Positions 1-4,223 of a stretch of DNA of 6,701 nucleotides are shown one piece after another. The DNA is from an uncultured Oscillospiraceae bacterium. Its GTDB lineage: Bacteria; Bacillota; Clostridia; Oscillospirales; Ruminococcaceae. The position numbers were made by a program, and so were the translations under genes. Location of the stretch: NCBI GenBank assembly GCA_900556525.1, contig USOZ01000100.1, positions 1-6,701 on the forward strand, given 5' to 3'. How positions within the stretch are numbered: position 1 is the first letter of the stretch; every line of letters begins with the position of its first letter. The notes under the pieces are model-generated. The model made no database searches. It had not been told where the DNA came from and saw only the letters and a program-made list of their open reading frames with translations.

Positions 1-1
1 C

Positions 2-205
2 CGCCTGATTTGGGCTTACGGCAATCACGAAGGCTTGCAGTTTACGCTGTTTAGGCCGTTCAATTTTATCGGCCCGCGTCTCGACGACATCAGGGCGACT
101 AAGGAGGGGTCGTCGCGCGTGATAACGCAATTTGCCCACAACATTTTAAACGGTAAGTCGATAAAGCTTGTCAACGGCGGTTTGCAAAAACGCTGCTTTA
201 CATAG
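2..205 (+). CDS. ArnA-like NAD-dependent epimerase/decarboxylase, fragment (5' end outside window, 3' end cut off)
   Basis: A frame open from the window edge encodes 67 residues and ends at TAG 203-205. The peptide contains [32 protein letters not shown] and GGLQKRCFT. These match, in order, the C-terminal half of the short-chain dehydrogenase domain of ArnA-type UDP-glucuronate decarboxylases and related nucleotide-sugar epimerases, where the equivalent stretch reads QKRCFTDI. Such enzymes use NAD to oxidise and rearrange UDP-sugars for envelope polysaccharides. The catalytic Tyr-Lys pair would lie upstream of the window. The protein stops right after Cys-Phe-Thr, inside the conserved motif and well short of the normal C-terminus, so about a fifth or more of the family length is missing. 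Its last bases overlap the convergent gene ending at 198. I regard it as a truncated, probably non-functional remnant or one half of an assembly join. The family assignment is strong; the exact substrate is not known. Confidence 0.75.
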   Translation, partial: RLIWAYGNHEGLQFTLFRPFNFIGPRLDDIRATKEGSSRVITQFAHNILNGKSIKLVNGGLQKRCFT

Positions 206-524
206 GCTTAACGCGCATTTTCCGAACCAGCCGCACAGCGAAAAAGTTTGCGAACATTCCGCACATTACGGCGGCGGGAAATGTCACAAAGCCGTTCAGT
301 TCAAGCAGCTTCATCAGCGTTCCCGCAATTCCGAACGCCGAGAAAAAAACGGCGAGCAGGGTTATGTTATACGGGATAAAATCCTCTATCGGAATGGTTT
401 TACCCTTTATATTATGCAGGCGCGTTTCCATTCCGAACGAGCGTATCTTCTCCATATAACGCAGTATCATATCCGCGGTAAAGCCGCAAACCGCGACTAC
501 CGCAACGCAAATGTAAAAAATCAT
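198..524 (-). CDS. Small multi-pass membrane protein, probably C-terminally truncated
   Basis: The frame gives 108 residues. Three hydrophobic segments are visible: residues 1-20 (starting [14 protein letters not shown]), about 51-71 ([22 protein letters not shown]), and about 78-99 ([22 protein letters not shown]). A charged loop ([14 protein letters not shown]) separates the first two. Its ATG overlaps the TAA of the upstream CNNM/HlyC gene as TAATG, so translation is probably coupled and the two proteins may work together at the membrane. The three-segment layout recalls the membrane part of NfeD/YuaF-like proteins, which normally continue into a soluble OB-fold domain; here the protein stops four residues after RKMR. 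Its end falls at the same place where the facing epimerase is cut, so loss of a C-terminal domain is likely. The family resemblance is tentative and no enzymatic motif is visible. Confidence 0.65.
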   Translation of the reverse strand: MIFYICVAVVAVCGFTADMILRYMEKIRSFGMETRLHNIKGKTIPIEDFIPYNITLLAVFFSAFGIAGTLMKLLELNGFVTFPAAVMCGMFANFFAVRLVRKMRVKPM

Positions 525-1792
525 TATTCGGATTTCTGCGGTGCAAGGATCTCAAAGCGAATCGTCCCGATACGGAAATTATCGAGCGATTCGACCGTTA
601 TGCGGAACTTATCGGTTTCGATAGTGTCGCCCGCCTCGGGAATACGCCCGAAAAGCTCGAAGATCCAGCCGCCGACGGTGTTGCTCTCGGTGTCGAGCCT
701 ATAGTCCATTCCGCGCGCCTCGAAAAAGCGGTTGAAGTCGTTCTGCGACACCTCGCCCGTTGTTTCAAAAACGGTTTCGGAGATGAATTTTACGGGCGCG
801 GTTATCTCGTCGTCCTCGTCCCATATCTCCCCGACAAGTTCCTCAAGAATATCCTCAAGCGTAACGATACCCTCCGTGCCGCCGTACTGGTCAACAACGA
901 CAGCGAGGTGAATTTTCCTTTTCTGCATCTGGCGCAGAACGTCGGAAAGCTTCATAAGGTCGGGGATATGCATGGTGTCCTGAATAATGTCGCGGATATA
1001 GAACGTCCCGCCGCGCACCATGCGCTCGAAGAAGTCTTTCTGCGTAATAACTCCGACGATATGGTCGATAGTCTTTTCATAAACGGGCAGACGCGAATAG
1101 GACTCCGAAAGAAACAGTTCCTTTACCTTGTCCGTGCCGGAATTTATCTCGACAGCGGTAATGTTCACGCGCGGCGTGATTACCTCCGAAACGACCGTTT
1201 CGTCGAAAACAAGCGCGCTGCGCACAAGGTCGCTTTCCTGCTCCTCGAGAACTCCCTCGTCCTCGATTTCGTCGATAATGTGCATAAGCTCCTGCTCGGT
1301 CATGCTCACTTCCTTGTTTTTGCCGCTGAAGAGCTTGGTCGCGCCTTTCTGGAGCAGCAGGAAGAACGCCGAGAGAGGCGTGAAAACCGTTATAAGTATG
1401 CTTACGGGCAGGCTGACTGCGCAGATAAAGCTCTCCGCGTGCGCCTTTGCGATAGTTTTCGGGAGAATTTCACCGAAGATAAGCACGATAAACGTCGTCG
1501 CGATAGTTGAGATAAGCGAGCCGTTTTCCTTGAAAAGGTCGATACACATAACGGTCGCGAGCGACGAAGTAAGTATATTTACAATGTTGTTGCCGATAAG
1601 GATAGTGGTGAGGGTTTTGTCGAAGCGGTTGATTATTTTCAGCGCGCGTGCAGCCGACTTTGAGCCGTTGTCCGCCTTACTTTTAAGGCGTATTTTGTTC
1701 GCGCTTGTGAAGCTGGTTTCTGTTGCTGAGAAGAATGCGGAAAAAGCTACGAGAATGATAATAAAAATAATCGTGGCTATGTGGTCTTCCAT
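524..1792 (-). CDS. CNNM/CorC-HlyC family protein (hemolysin-family; DUF21, CBS pair, CorC_HlyC domain)
   Basis: The 422-residue length and domain order are typical of bacterial CNNM-type proteins, which are often annotated as hemolysin-related and implicated in Mg2+/Co2+ homeostasis at the cytoplasmic membrane. The DUF21 transmembrane domain spans about residues 1-185, with the signature FSATETSFTSAN (21-32), the GNNIVNI helix start (67-73) and GEILPKTIAKAHAE (107-120). Two CBS modules follow, about 203-262 (VITPRVN; SRLPVYEKTIDHIVGVI) and 268-326 (VVVDQYGGTEGIVTLEDILEELVGEIWDE); the acidic end of the latter is a family hallmark and CBS pairs of this kind bind adenine nucleotides. Residues 338-417 form the CorC_HlyC domain (NTVGGWIFELFGRIPEAGD). 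The ATG at 1790-1792 is followed at once by the first membrane helix; an AAAGGAT motif lies about 13 nt upstream, a rather long spacing. It is the first gene of an operon with the small membrane protein ending at 198. The family is certain; the transported ion is not. Confidence 0.95.
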   Translation of the reverse strand: MEDHIATIIFIIILVAFSAFFSATETSFTSANKIRLKSKADNGSKSAARALKIINRFDKTLTTILIGNNIVNILTSSLATVMCIDLFKENGSLISTIATTFIVLIFGEILPKTIAKAHAESFICAVSLPVSILITVFTPLSAFFLLLQKGATKLFSGKNKEVSMTEQELMHIIDEIEDEGVLEEQESDLVRSALVFDETVVSEVITPRVNITAVEINSGTDKVKELFLSESYSRLPVYEKTIDHIVGVITQKDFFERMVRGGTFYIRDIIQDTMHIPDLMKLSDVLRQMQKRKIHLAVVVDQYGGTEGIVTLEDILEELVGEIWDEDDEITAPVKFISETVFETTGEVSQNDFNRFFEARGMDYRLDTESNTVGGWIFELFGRIPEAGDTIETDKFRITVESLDNFRIGTIRFEILAPQKSE

Positions 1793-1862
1793 TTTGTAAA
1801 AAGAATCCTTTCATGTCAAAAAAAATTTCAGCAAGACATTTTTTTGTAAAGCTGTACAATAT

Positions 1863-1891
1863 ATTATGCCATAAATTATCCGATATGTCAA
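1863..1891 (-). promoter_or_regulatory. Sigma-A promoter of the CNNM/HlyC operon
   Basis: Read on the minus strand there is a perfect -35 TTGACA (1886-1891), a 17-bp spacer and CATAAT (1863-1868) as -10, one mismatch from consensus. Transcription would start near 1856 and leave a leader of about 64 nt. The leader is rich in A and T runs and holds a weak ATGTC/GACAT stem (1813-1817 with 1834-1838), but no known riboswitch is evident. The position, directly ahead of a gene with no other upstream partner, supports the call. Confidence 0.75.
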
Positions 1892-2023
1892 GGCTGTGAG
1901 GCTATGCGCGGCGCGTAATGAACGTTATATATTGCAGTTTGCTGAAAATTCGCCAAATTTTTCCGTTTTTATAATGAATTTGCACAAAATTTTATGTTGA
2001 TTTATGTTTTTCGCTTTTATTTG

Positions 2024-2053
2024 TGGACAAAAACAGGAGAAATGTGATATAAT
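2024..2053 (+). promoter_or_regulatory. Extended -10 promoter of the zinc-ribbon/DUF4870-like gene
   Basis: TATAAT at 2048-2053 is a perfect -10 preceded by TGA at 2045-2047, giving the extended -10 form TGnTATAAT. TGGACA at 2024-2029 serves as -35 with an 18-bp spacer and one mismatch. Transcription should begin near 2060, about 37 nt before the ATG. The promoter diverges from the CNNM/HlyC promoter at 1863-1891. The A/T-rich DNA between them holds no gene that I can see. Confidence 0.75.
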
Positions 2054-2061
2054 TAGTGAAA

Positions 2062-2088
2062 ACGGCTCTTGCCGTAAAAATTAGGAGG
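2062..2088 (+). promoter_or_regulatory. Leader hairpin and strong ribosome binding site
   Basis: A perfect 5-bp hairpin, ACGGC-TCTT-GCCGT (2062-2075), sits at or within a few bases of the predicted transcript 5' end. It is followed by AGGAGG (2083-2088), eight bases from the ATG at 2097. A stem at the extreme 5' end commonly protects Firmicutes mRNAs from decay; that role is inferred. The ribosome site fixes the start codon. Confidence 0.5.
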
Positions 2089-2096
2089 ATTTTACT

Positions 2097-2525
2097 ATGA
2101 CATTCTGCAAAAAATGCGGCGCGCAGATCCCCGACGGCTCTCAGTCATGTCCCTCTTGTGGAGCTTCCGCGGGCGCGTCCGACTTCACCGCTTCTTTCGA
2201 CAGTCAGGATATTGAAAGCAACAAGGGAATGGCTATTCTCGCATATCTCAGCTGGCTCGTTATCATTCCGCTGGTTGCCGCGCCTCAGTCAAGATTTGCG
2301 CGTTTCCACGCTAATCAGGGACTCGTTCTCGCGATCATCAGCACGATATGGGGAGTTGTTACAGGTATTCTCGGCGTAATTCCGTTCATCGGCTGGATCA
2401 TCGTGGCAATCATGGGTATCGCAAGCATCGCGTTCCTTATACTTATGATAATAGGTATCGTAAATGCGGCGAACGGCGAGGCGAAGGAACTTCCCATAAT
2501 CGGAAAAATTACGCTTATTAAGTAA
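2097..2525 (+). CDS. Zinc-ribbon protein with a DUF4870-like membrane domain
   Basis: The protein has 142 residues. An N-terminal zinc ribbon is clear from Cys4-x2-Cys7 and Cys18-x2-Cys21 (FCKKCG and SCPSCG knuckles), which should bind one Zn2+. A Ser/Ala/Asp-rich linker (22-42) leads to a hydrophobic domain with segments at about 44-62, 75-95 and 98-124. Between the first two lies RFARFHANQG (66-75), the FHAxQ motif typical of DUF4870/Tic20-like small membrane proteins. The tail ANGEAKELPIIGKI is also typical. It is therefore predicted to be an inner-membrane protein with the zinc ribbon on the cytoplasmic side; the biochemical role of this class is unknown. The start is set by AGGAGG at 2083. 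The gene appears to be monocistronic, with its own promoter. Its end is followed by a palindrome, a MITE-like element and a terminator-like hairpin at 2789. Confidence 0.9.
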   Translation: MTFCKKCGAQIPDGSQSCPSCGASAGASDFTASFDSQDIESNKGMAILAYLSWLVIIPLVAAPQSRFARFHANQGLVLAIISTIWGVVTGILGVIPFIGWIIVAIMGIASIAFLILMIIGIVNAANGEAKELPIIGKITLIK

Positions 2526-2536
2526 TACTAATCCCT

Positions 2537-2569
2537 AATCAATATACAGACAATGTCTGTATATTGATT
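2537..2569. repeat. Perfect 33-bp palindrome downstream of the DUF4870-like gene
   Basis: Two 16-base arms (2537-2552, beginning AATCAATATACAGACA, and 2554-2569) are exact reverse complements around one central base, 12 bases after the TAA stop. In RNA it would form a hairpin of about 14 bp with a short loop. On neither strand is it followed by a T tract, so it is not a textbook terminator. It may end or stabilise the transcript, bind a dimeric protein, or be the scar of a mobile element. Confidence 0.7.
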
Positions 2570-2585
2570 GAAAAATGGCATAAAC

Positions 2586-2770
2586 TAAGGAAGCACTGAT
2601 TAAATCAGGTATGCAGATTGCGCAGACAGATTTTTCGTCAGGCGGATGCCGCCCTCAAGATTGTATGAAAACGACGCAGGAATACTTGATGTATTTCAAG
2701 GAGTTTTCGTGCAAGATTACGGAAAATATGCAAGCAAGATGCGTGCCGCGATTTATTCAGTGCTTCCCTA
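2586..2770. mobile_element. MITE-like element, 181 bp between TA dinucleotides
   Basis: The sequence TAAGGAAGCACTGATTAAAT at 2586 returns inverted at 2750-2770: over 21 positions 19 match, with mismatches only at positions 3 and 15. Both ends abut TA (2586-2587 and 2769-2770), the expected target duplication of IS630/Tc1-type and some IS5-type elements. The interior has no transposase and is rich in secondary structure: GGCGG-ATG-CCGCC at 2641-2653, a 12-bp stem with two G-U pairs (2661-2672 with 2703-2714), and an inner CTTGA/TCAAG hairpin (2685-2700). Short length, inverted ends, TA borders and lack of a transposase define a non-autonomous element moved in trans. The parent insertion sequence is not in this window. 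A 73-codon frame inside it (from 2611) looks incidental. Confidence 0.7.
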
Positions 2771-2788
2771 ACATTCGGCATAACAAAA

Positions 2789-2820
2789 CGGCATGGCTTT
2801 CGTCATGCCGCTTTTATTTG
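2789..2820 (+). terminator. Intrinsic terminator-like hairpin, rightward copy
   Basis: CGGCATG (2789-2795) pairs with CATGCCG (2804-2810). On the plus strand the stem extends by a G-T and a C-G pair around loop TTTC, then runs into CTTTTATTTG. It probably ends transcripts from the DUF4870-like gene, with the MITE inserted between gene and terminator. An almost identical hairpin pointing left lies 38 bases further on. The A-rich left side may also support termination from the other strand. Confidence 0.65.
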
Positions 2821-2835
2821 CTCCAAAAATGATAT

Positions 2836-2870
2836 ACACAAAAATAAACGGCATGACTTTCGCCATGCCG
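2836..2870 (-). terminator. Intrinsic terminator of the rplJ-rplL operon
   Basis: Read on the minus strand, CGGCATGGC and GTCATGCCG (2849-2870) form a 9-bp stem, including one G-U pair, closed by a GAAA loop. This is followed by TTTATTTTTGTGT (2836-2848). It lies 27 bases after the rplL stop codon, exactly where an operon terminator is expected. Confidence 0.85.
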
Positions 2871-2897
2871 TCTGTTATTGCTATGTCCGTGTTAAAC

Positions 2898-3275
2898 TTA
2901 CTTGAGTTCAACAGTTGCGCCTGCTGCTTCAAGCTTAGCCTTGATTTCTTCAGCTTCTGCCTTAGAAACGCCTTCCTTGAGAGCCTTAGGAGCGGATTCA
3001 ACGAGTTCCTTGGATTCCTTAAGACCAAGACCGCAGATGTCCTTAACAGCCTTGATAACGTCCATCTTCTTTTCACCGAAAGAAGCGAGAACTACGTCAA
3101 ATTCAGTCTTTTCTTCAGCAGCTGCTGCACCGGCGCCTGCTGCGGGACCTGCTGCAACCATAGCGGCAGCGGATACGCCGAATTCTTCCTCTAATGCCTT
3201 TACTAAATCGTTGAGTTCAAGAACGGTTAATTCCTTAACGTCTTCTACTAACTTTAAAACCTTTTCTGAAGCCAT
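2898..3275 (-). CDS. rplL: Ribosomal protein bL12 (L7/L12)
   Basis: The 125-residue acidic protein is the multicopy stalk component of the 50S subunit that recruits translation GTPases. The N-terminal dimerisation segment (about 1-35) contains [27 protein letters not shown], the part that attaches to uL10. A flexible Ala/Gly hinge follows (36-55). The globular C-terminal domain (about 57-125) has [39 protein letters not shown] and the ending [11 protein letters not shown], all standard for the family. Residue 81 is Cys where Thr is common in the TGLGLKEAK motif. Length is normal. The start at 3273-3275 has GGAGG nine bases upstream (3285-3289). It is the second gene of the operon, 69 bases after rplJ, and is followed by the terminator at 2836-2870; rpoB, the usual downstream neighbour, is absent. 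Confidence 0.98.
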   Translation of the reverse strand: MASEKVLKLVEDVKELTVLELNDLVKALEEEFGVSAAAMVAAGPAAGAGAAAAEEKTEFDVVLASFGEKKMDVIKAVKDICGLGLKESKELVESAPKALKEGVSKAEAEEIKAKLEAAGATVELK

Positions 3276-3313
3276 TTTAATGTTCCTCCGTATTCAATAT
3301 TTTTGATGTTTAT

Positions 3314-3328
3314 GCGGCTCTATGCCGC
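3314..3328 (-). other. Hairpin in the rplJ-rplL spacer
   Basis: GCGGC (3314-3318) and GCCGC (3324-3328) form a perfect 5-bp stem with a 5-base loop in the 69-base gap between the two coding regions. No T tract follows on the minus strand, so it should not terminate. Since bL12 is made in several-fold excess over uL10, a structure here could protect the rplL part of the mRNA or mark a processing site; that is inference. Confidence 0.4.
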
Positions 3329-3344
3329 GCTCTTACATAAGAAC

Positions 3345-3857
3345 TTATGCAACTTCTTCGCTTTCCTTCTTCTTTGCAATTTCGCTTGCTGCGATAGCAA
3401 GTCTCTGCATAGGAGACTGGAGCATGAAGAGAAGCTTGGAAACGAGTGTTTCCTTGTTGGGGAGCTTTGCGTATTCTTCAACAACTGCGGGAGCGATAGC
3501 TTCCTTACCGATGAAGCCTACCTTGATGCTGAACTTTCCGTTGGACGCTTCAACCTGCTTGAAGAGAATCTTCGGAGCAGCAATGATGTCGTCCTCGTGA
3601 ATAGCGATAGCAGTTGTACCCTCGAGGTGTTCGTCGATACCGGCGATGCCTGCCTTTTCAGCCGCTCTCTTTAACAGGGTGTTCTTTACAACGAAGTATT
3701 CAACGCCTGCTTCTCTGAGCTGCTTGCGAAGTGCGGTATCCTCGGCAACAGTGATGCCTCTGTAATCGACGATTACGCCGCCGGCTGCCTTTTCGAGCTT
3801 TGCCGCGAGTTCGTCAACGTACTGCTGCTTGGACTGTAAAATCTTCTCGCTTGCCAT
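3345..3857 (-). CDS. rplJ: Ribosomal protein uL10
   Basis: The 170-residue protein anchors bL12 dimers to 23S rRNA at the base of the stalk. Visible family features are the start MASEKILQSKQQYVDELAAKLEKA, then VIVDYRGITVAEDTALRKQLREAGVEYFVVKNTLLKRA (about 28-65), the rRNA-binding core. LEGTTAIAIHEDDIIAAPKIL (78-98) and GKFSIKVGFIGKEAI follow. A C-terminal helix region (LLFMLQSPMQRLAIAASEIAKKKESEE) carries the bL12-binding part. Length is normal. The ATG at 3855-3857 is preceded by AAGGAGG (minus strand). It is the first gene of the operon, behind an L10 leader of about 165 nt and a consensus promoter, so the uL10-bL12 complex is expected to control its own synthesis through the leader. rplK and rplA, often found just upstream, are not here; a divergent DUF1846 gene is. 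Confidence 0.97.
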   Translation of the reverse strand: MASEKILQSKQQYVDELAAKLEKAAGGVIVDYRGITVAEDTALRKQLREAGVEYFVVKNTLLKRAAEKAGIAGIDEHLEGTTAIAIHEDDIIAAPKILFKQVEASNGKFSIKVGFIGKEAIAPAVVEEYAKLPNKETLVSKLLFMLQSPMQRLAIAASEIAKKKESEEVA

Positions 3858-3908
3858 GATTTTTCCTCCTTATTGAATTTCGCTGTCCGAAAACAAAGCA
3901 GGAAATAC

Positions 3909-3937
3909 AAAAAATCCCGCCGCTAAAGACGGCAGGA
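3909..3937 (-). terminator. Leader attenuator of rplJ
   Basis: On the minus strand TCCTGCCG (3930-3937) pairs with CGGCGGGA (3915-3922) across loop TCTTTAG, followed by TTTTTT (3909-3914). The 8-bp G/C-rich stem is a convincing intrinsic terminator, about 50 bases before the rplJ start codon. It would stop transcription before the coding region unless the competing antiterminator pairing forms. Confidence 0.85.
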
Positions 3938-4023
3938 CGATAATTTCATATCTTCCCATTCCTCGGCAGGCGGTTTCCCGTTAGCGTCTGAAAATGCAGA
4001 CGACCTGCTGTCTTTAGAACAGC
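3909..4023 (-). promoter_or_regulatory. L10 leader (ribosomal-protein autoregulatory RNA) of rplJ-rplL
   Basis: Between the promoter and rplJ the minus-strand transcript carries the layout of the Firmicutes L10 leader. An outer GCAGG/CCTGC stem encloses the perfect 6-bp hairpin CGTCTG-CAGACG (3985-4002) and the single-stranded CTAACGGGAAACCG. TGCCGAGGAATGGGAAG follows, and the leader ends in an intrinsic terminator (3909-3937). Known L10 leaders bind the uL10-bL12 complex, mimicking its 23S rRNA site, and lower expression of the operon. The 5' segment CTAAAGACAGCAGG (4004-4017 on the plus strand) is complementary, at 13 of 14 positions, to the 5' arm and loop of the terminator, giving a plausible antiterminator. 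The class assignment rests on position, motif order and pairing, not on a covariance-model search. Confidence 0.85.
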
Positions 4024-4029
4024 AATGAT

Positions 4030-4078
4030 ATTATAACACAGGCGCTGCGGCTTGTCAAGTGTTTTTTATTATTTTTTT
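4030..4078 (-). promoter_or_regulatory. Consensus promoter with UP-like tract for rplJ-rplL
   Basis: On the minus strand the -35 is TTGACA (4053-4058) and the -10 is TATAAT (4030-4035), with a 17-bp spacer ending in TGT, so an extended -10 is also present. The 18 bases upstream of the -35 are almost entirely A and T (4061-4078), as in UP elements that contact the RNA polymerase alpha subunit. Transcription should start near 4023. This strength suits a ribosomal-protein operon. An AAGTGT/ACACTT inverted repeat (4057-4062, 4079-4084) flanks the A/T tract. Confidence 0.92.
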
Positions 4079-4102
4079 ACACTTTTTTGTGCGAGATCCC
4101 CT

Positions 4103-4130
4103 CCTTTTGCGAAGCAAATGAACAAAAAGG
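4103..4130. other. Small hairpin-forming segment between divergent promoters
   Basis: CCTTTT (4103-4108) and AAAAGG (4125-4130) are complementary, and inside them TTTGC-GAA-GCAAA (4106-4118) forms a tight 5-bp stem. The two foldings partly compete. It lies between the rplJ and DUF1846 promoters, where neither transcript passes, so it may be a DNA site or a leftover repeat. Nothing more specific can be read from it. Confidence 0.3.
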
Positions 4131-4158
4131 CTTTATTTCGAATTTTTCCCGAAACATC

Positions 4159-4187
4159 TTGCTTTTTACCGAAATATGTTATATAAT
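4159..4187 (+). promoter_or_regulatory. Promoter of the DUF1846 operon
   Basis: TATAAT at 4182-4187 is a perfect -10. TTGCTT at 4159-4164, 17 bases upstream, is a weaker -35 that keeps TTG. Transcription should begin about 4194, only some 14 bases before AGGGGG (4208-4213), the ribosome site for the ATG at 4224. The earlier in-frame ATG at 4176 lies inside the -10 region and so cannot be on the message. Confidence 0.65.
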
Positions 4188-4223
4188 AATAAGGTATTGA
4201 ATTTTTTAGGGGGACAACGAACA

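Noticed and set aside
908..1799. Long plus-strand open frames opposite the CNNM/HlyC gene
   Set aside because: They are shadows of a strongly conserved minus-strand gene; their products are compositionally odd and they have no ribosome sites.
1814..1819. A second TTGACA on the minus strand close to the CNNM/HlyC start codon
   Set aside because: At 17 bases' distance there is no -10-like sequence, and the start would fall inside the coding region.
1813..1846. A possible hairpin with T run (ATGTC/GACAT then T7) in the CNNM/HlyC leader, plus strand
   Set aside because: The stem has only five mostly weak pairs with a 16-base loop, and no plus-strand gene upstream needs a terminator there.
2611..2832. 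A 73-codon plus-strand open frame beginning inside the MITE-like element
   Set aside because: It has no ribosome site, runs across the inverted end and through the terminator hairpin, and its sequence is explained by the element's DNA structure. It may be annotated as a hypothetical protein wherever the element occurs.
2902..3306. A 134-codon plus-strand open frame opposite rplL
   Set aside because: It mirrors the Ala-rich codons of rplL and produces a low-complexity Ser/Ala/Thr peptide.
4176..4223. A 16-codon upstream extension of the DUF1846 gene from the ATG at 4176
   Set aside because: This codon lies inside the -10 region of the promoter and has no ribosome site, whereas the ATG at 4224 has AGGGGG ten bases ahead and begins with the conserved MNAIGFD sequence.
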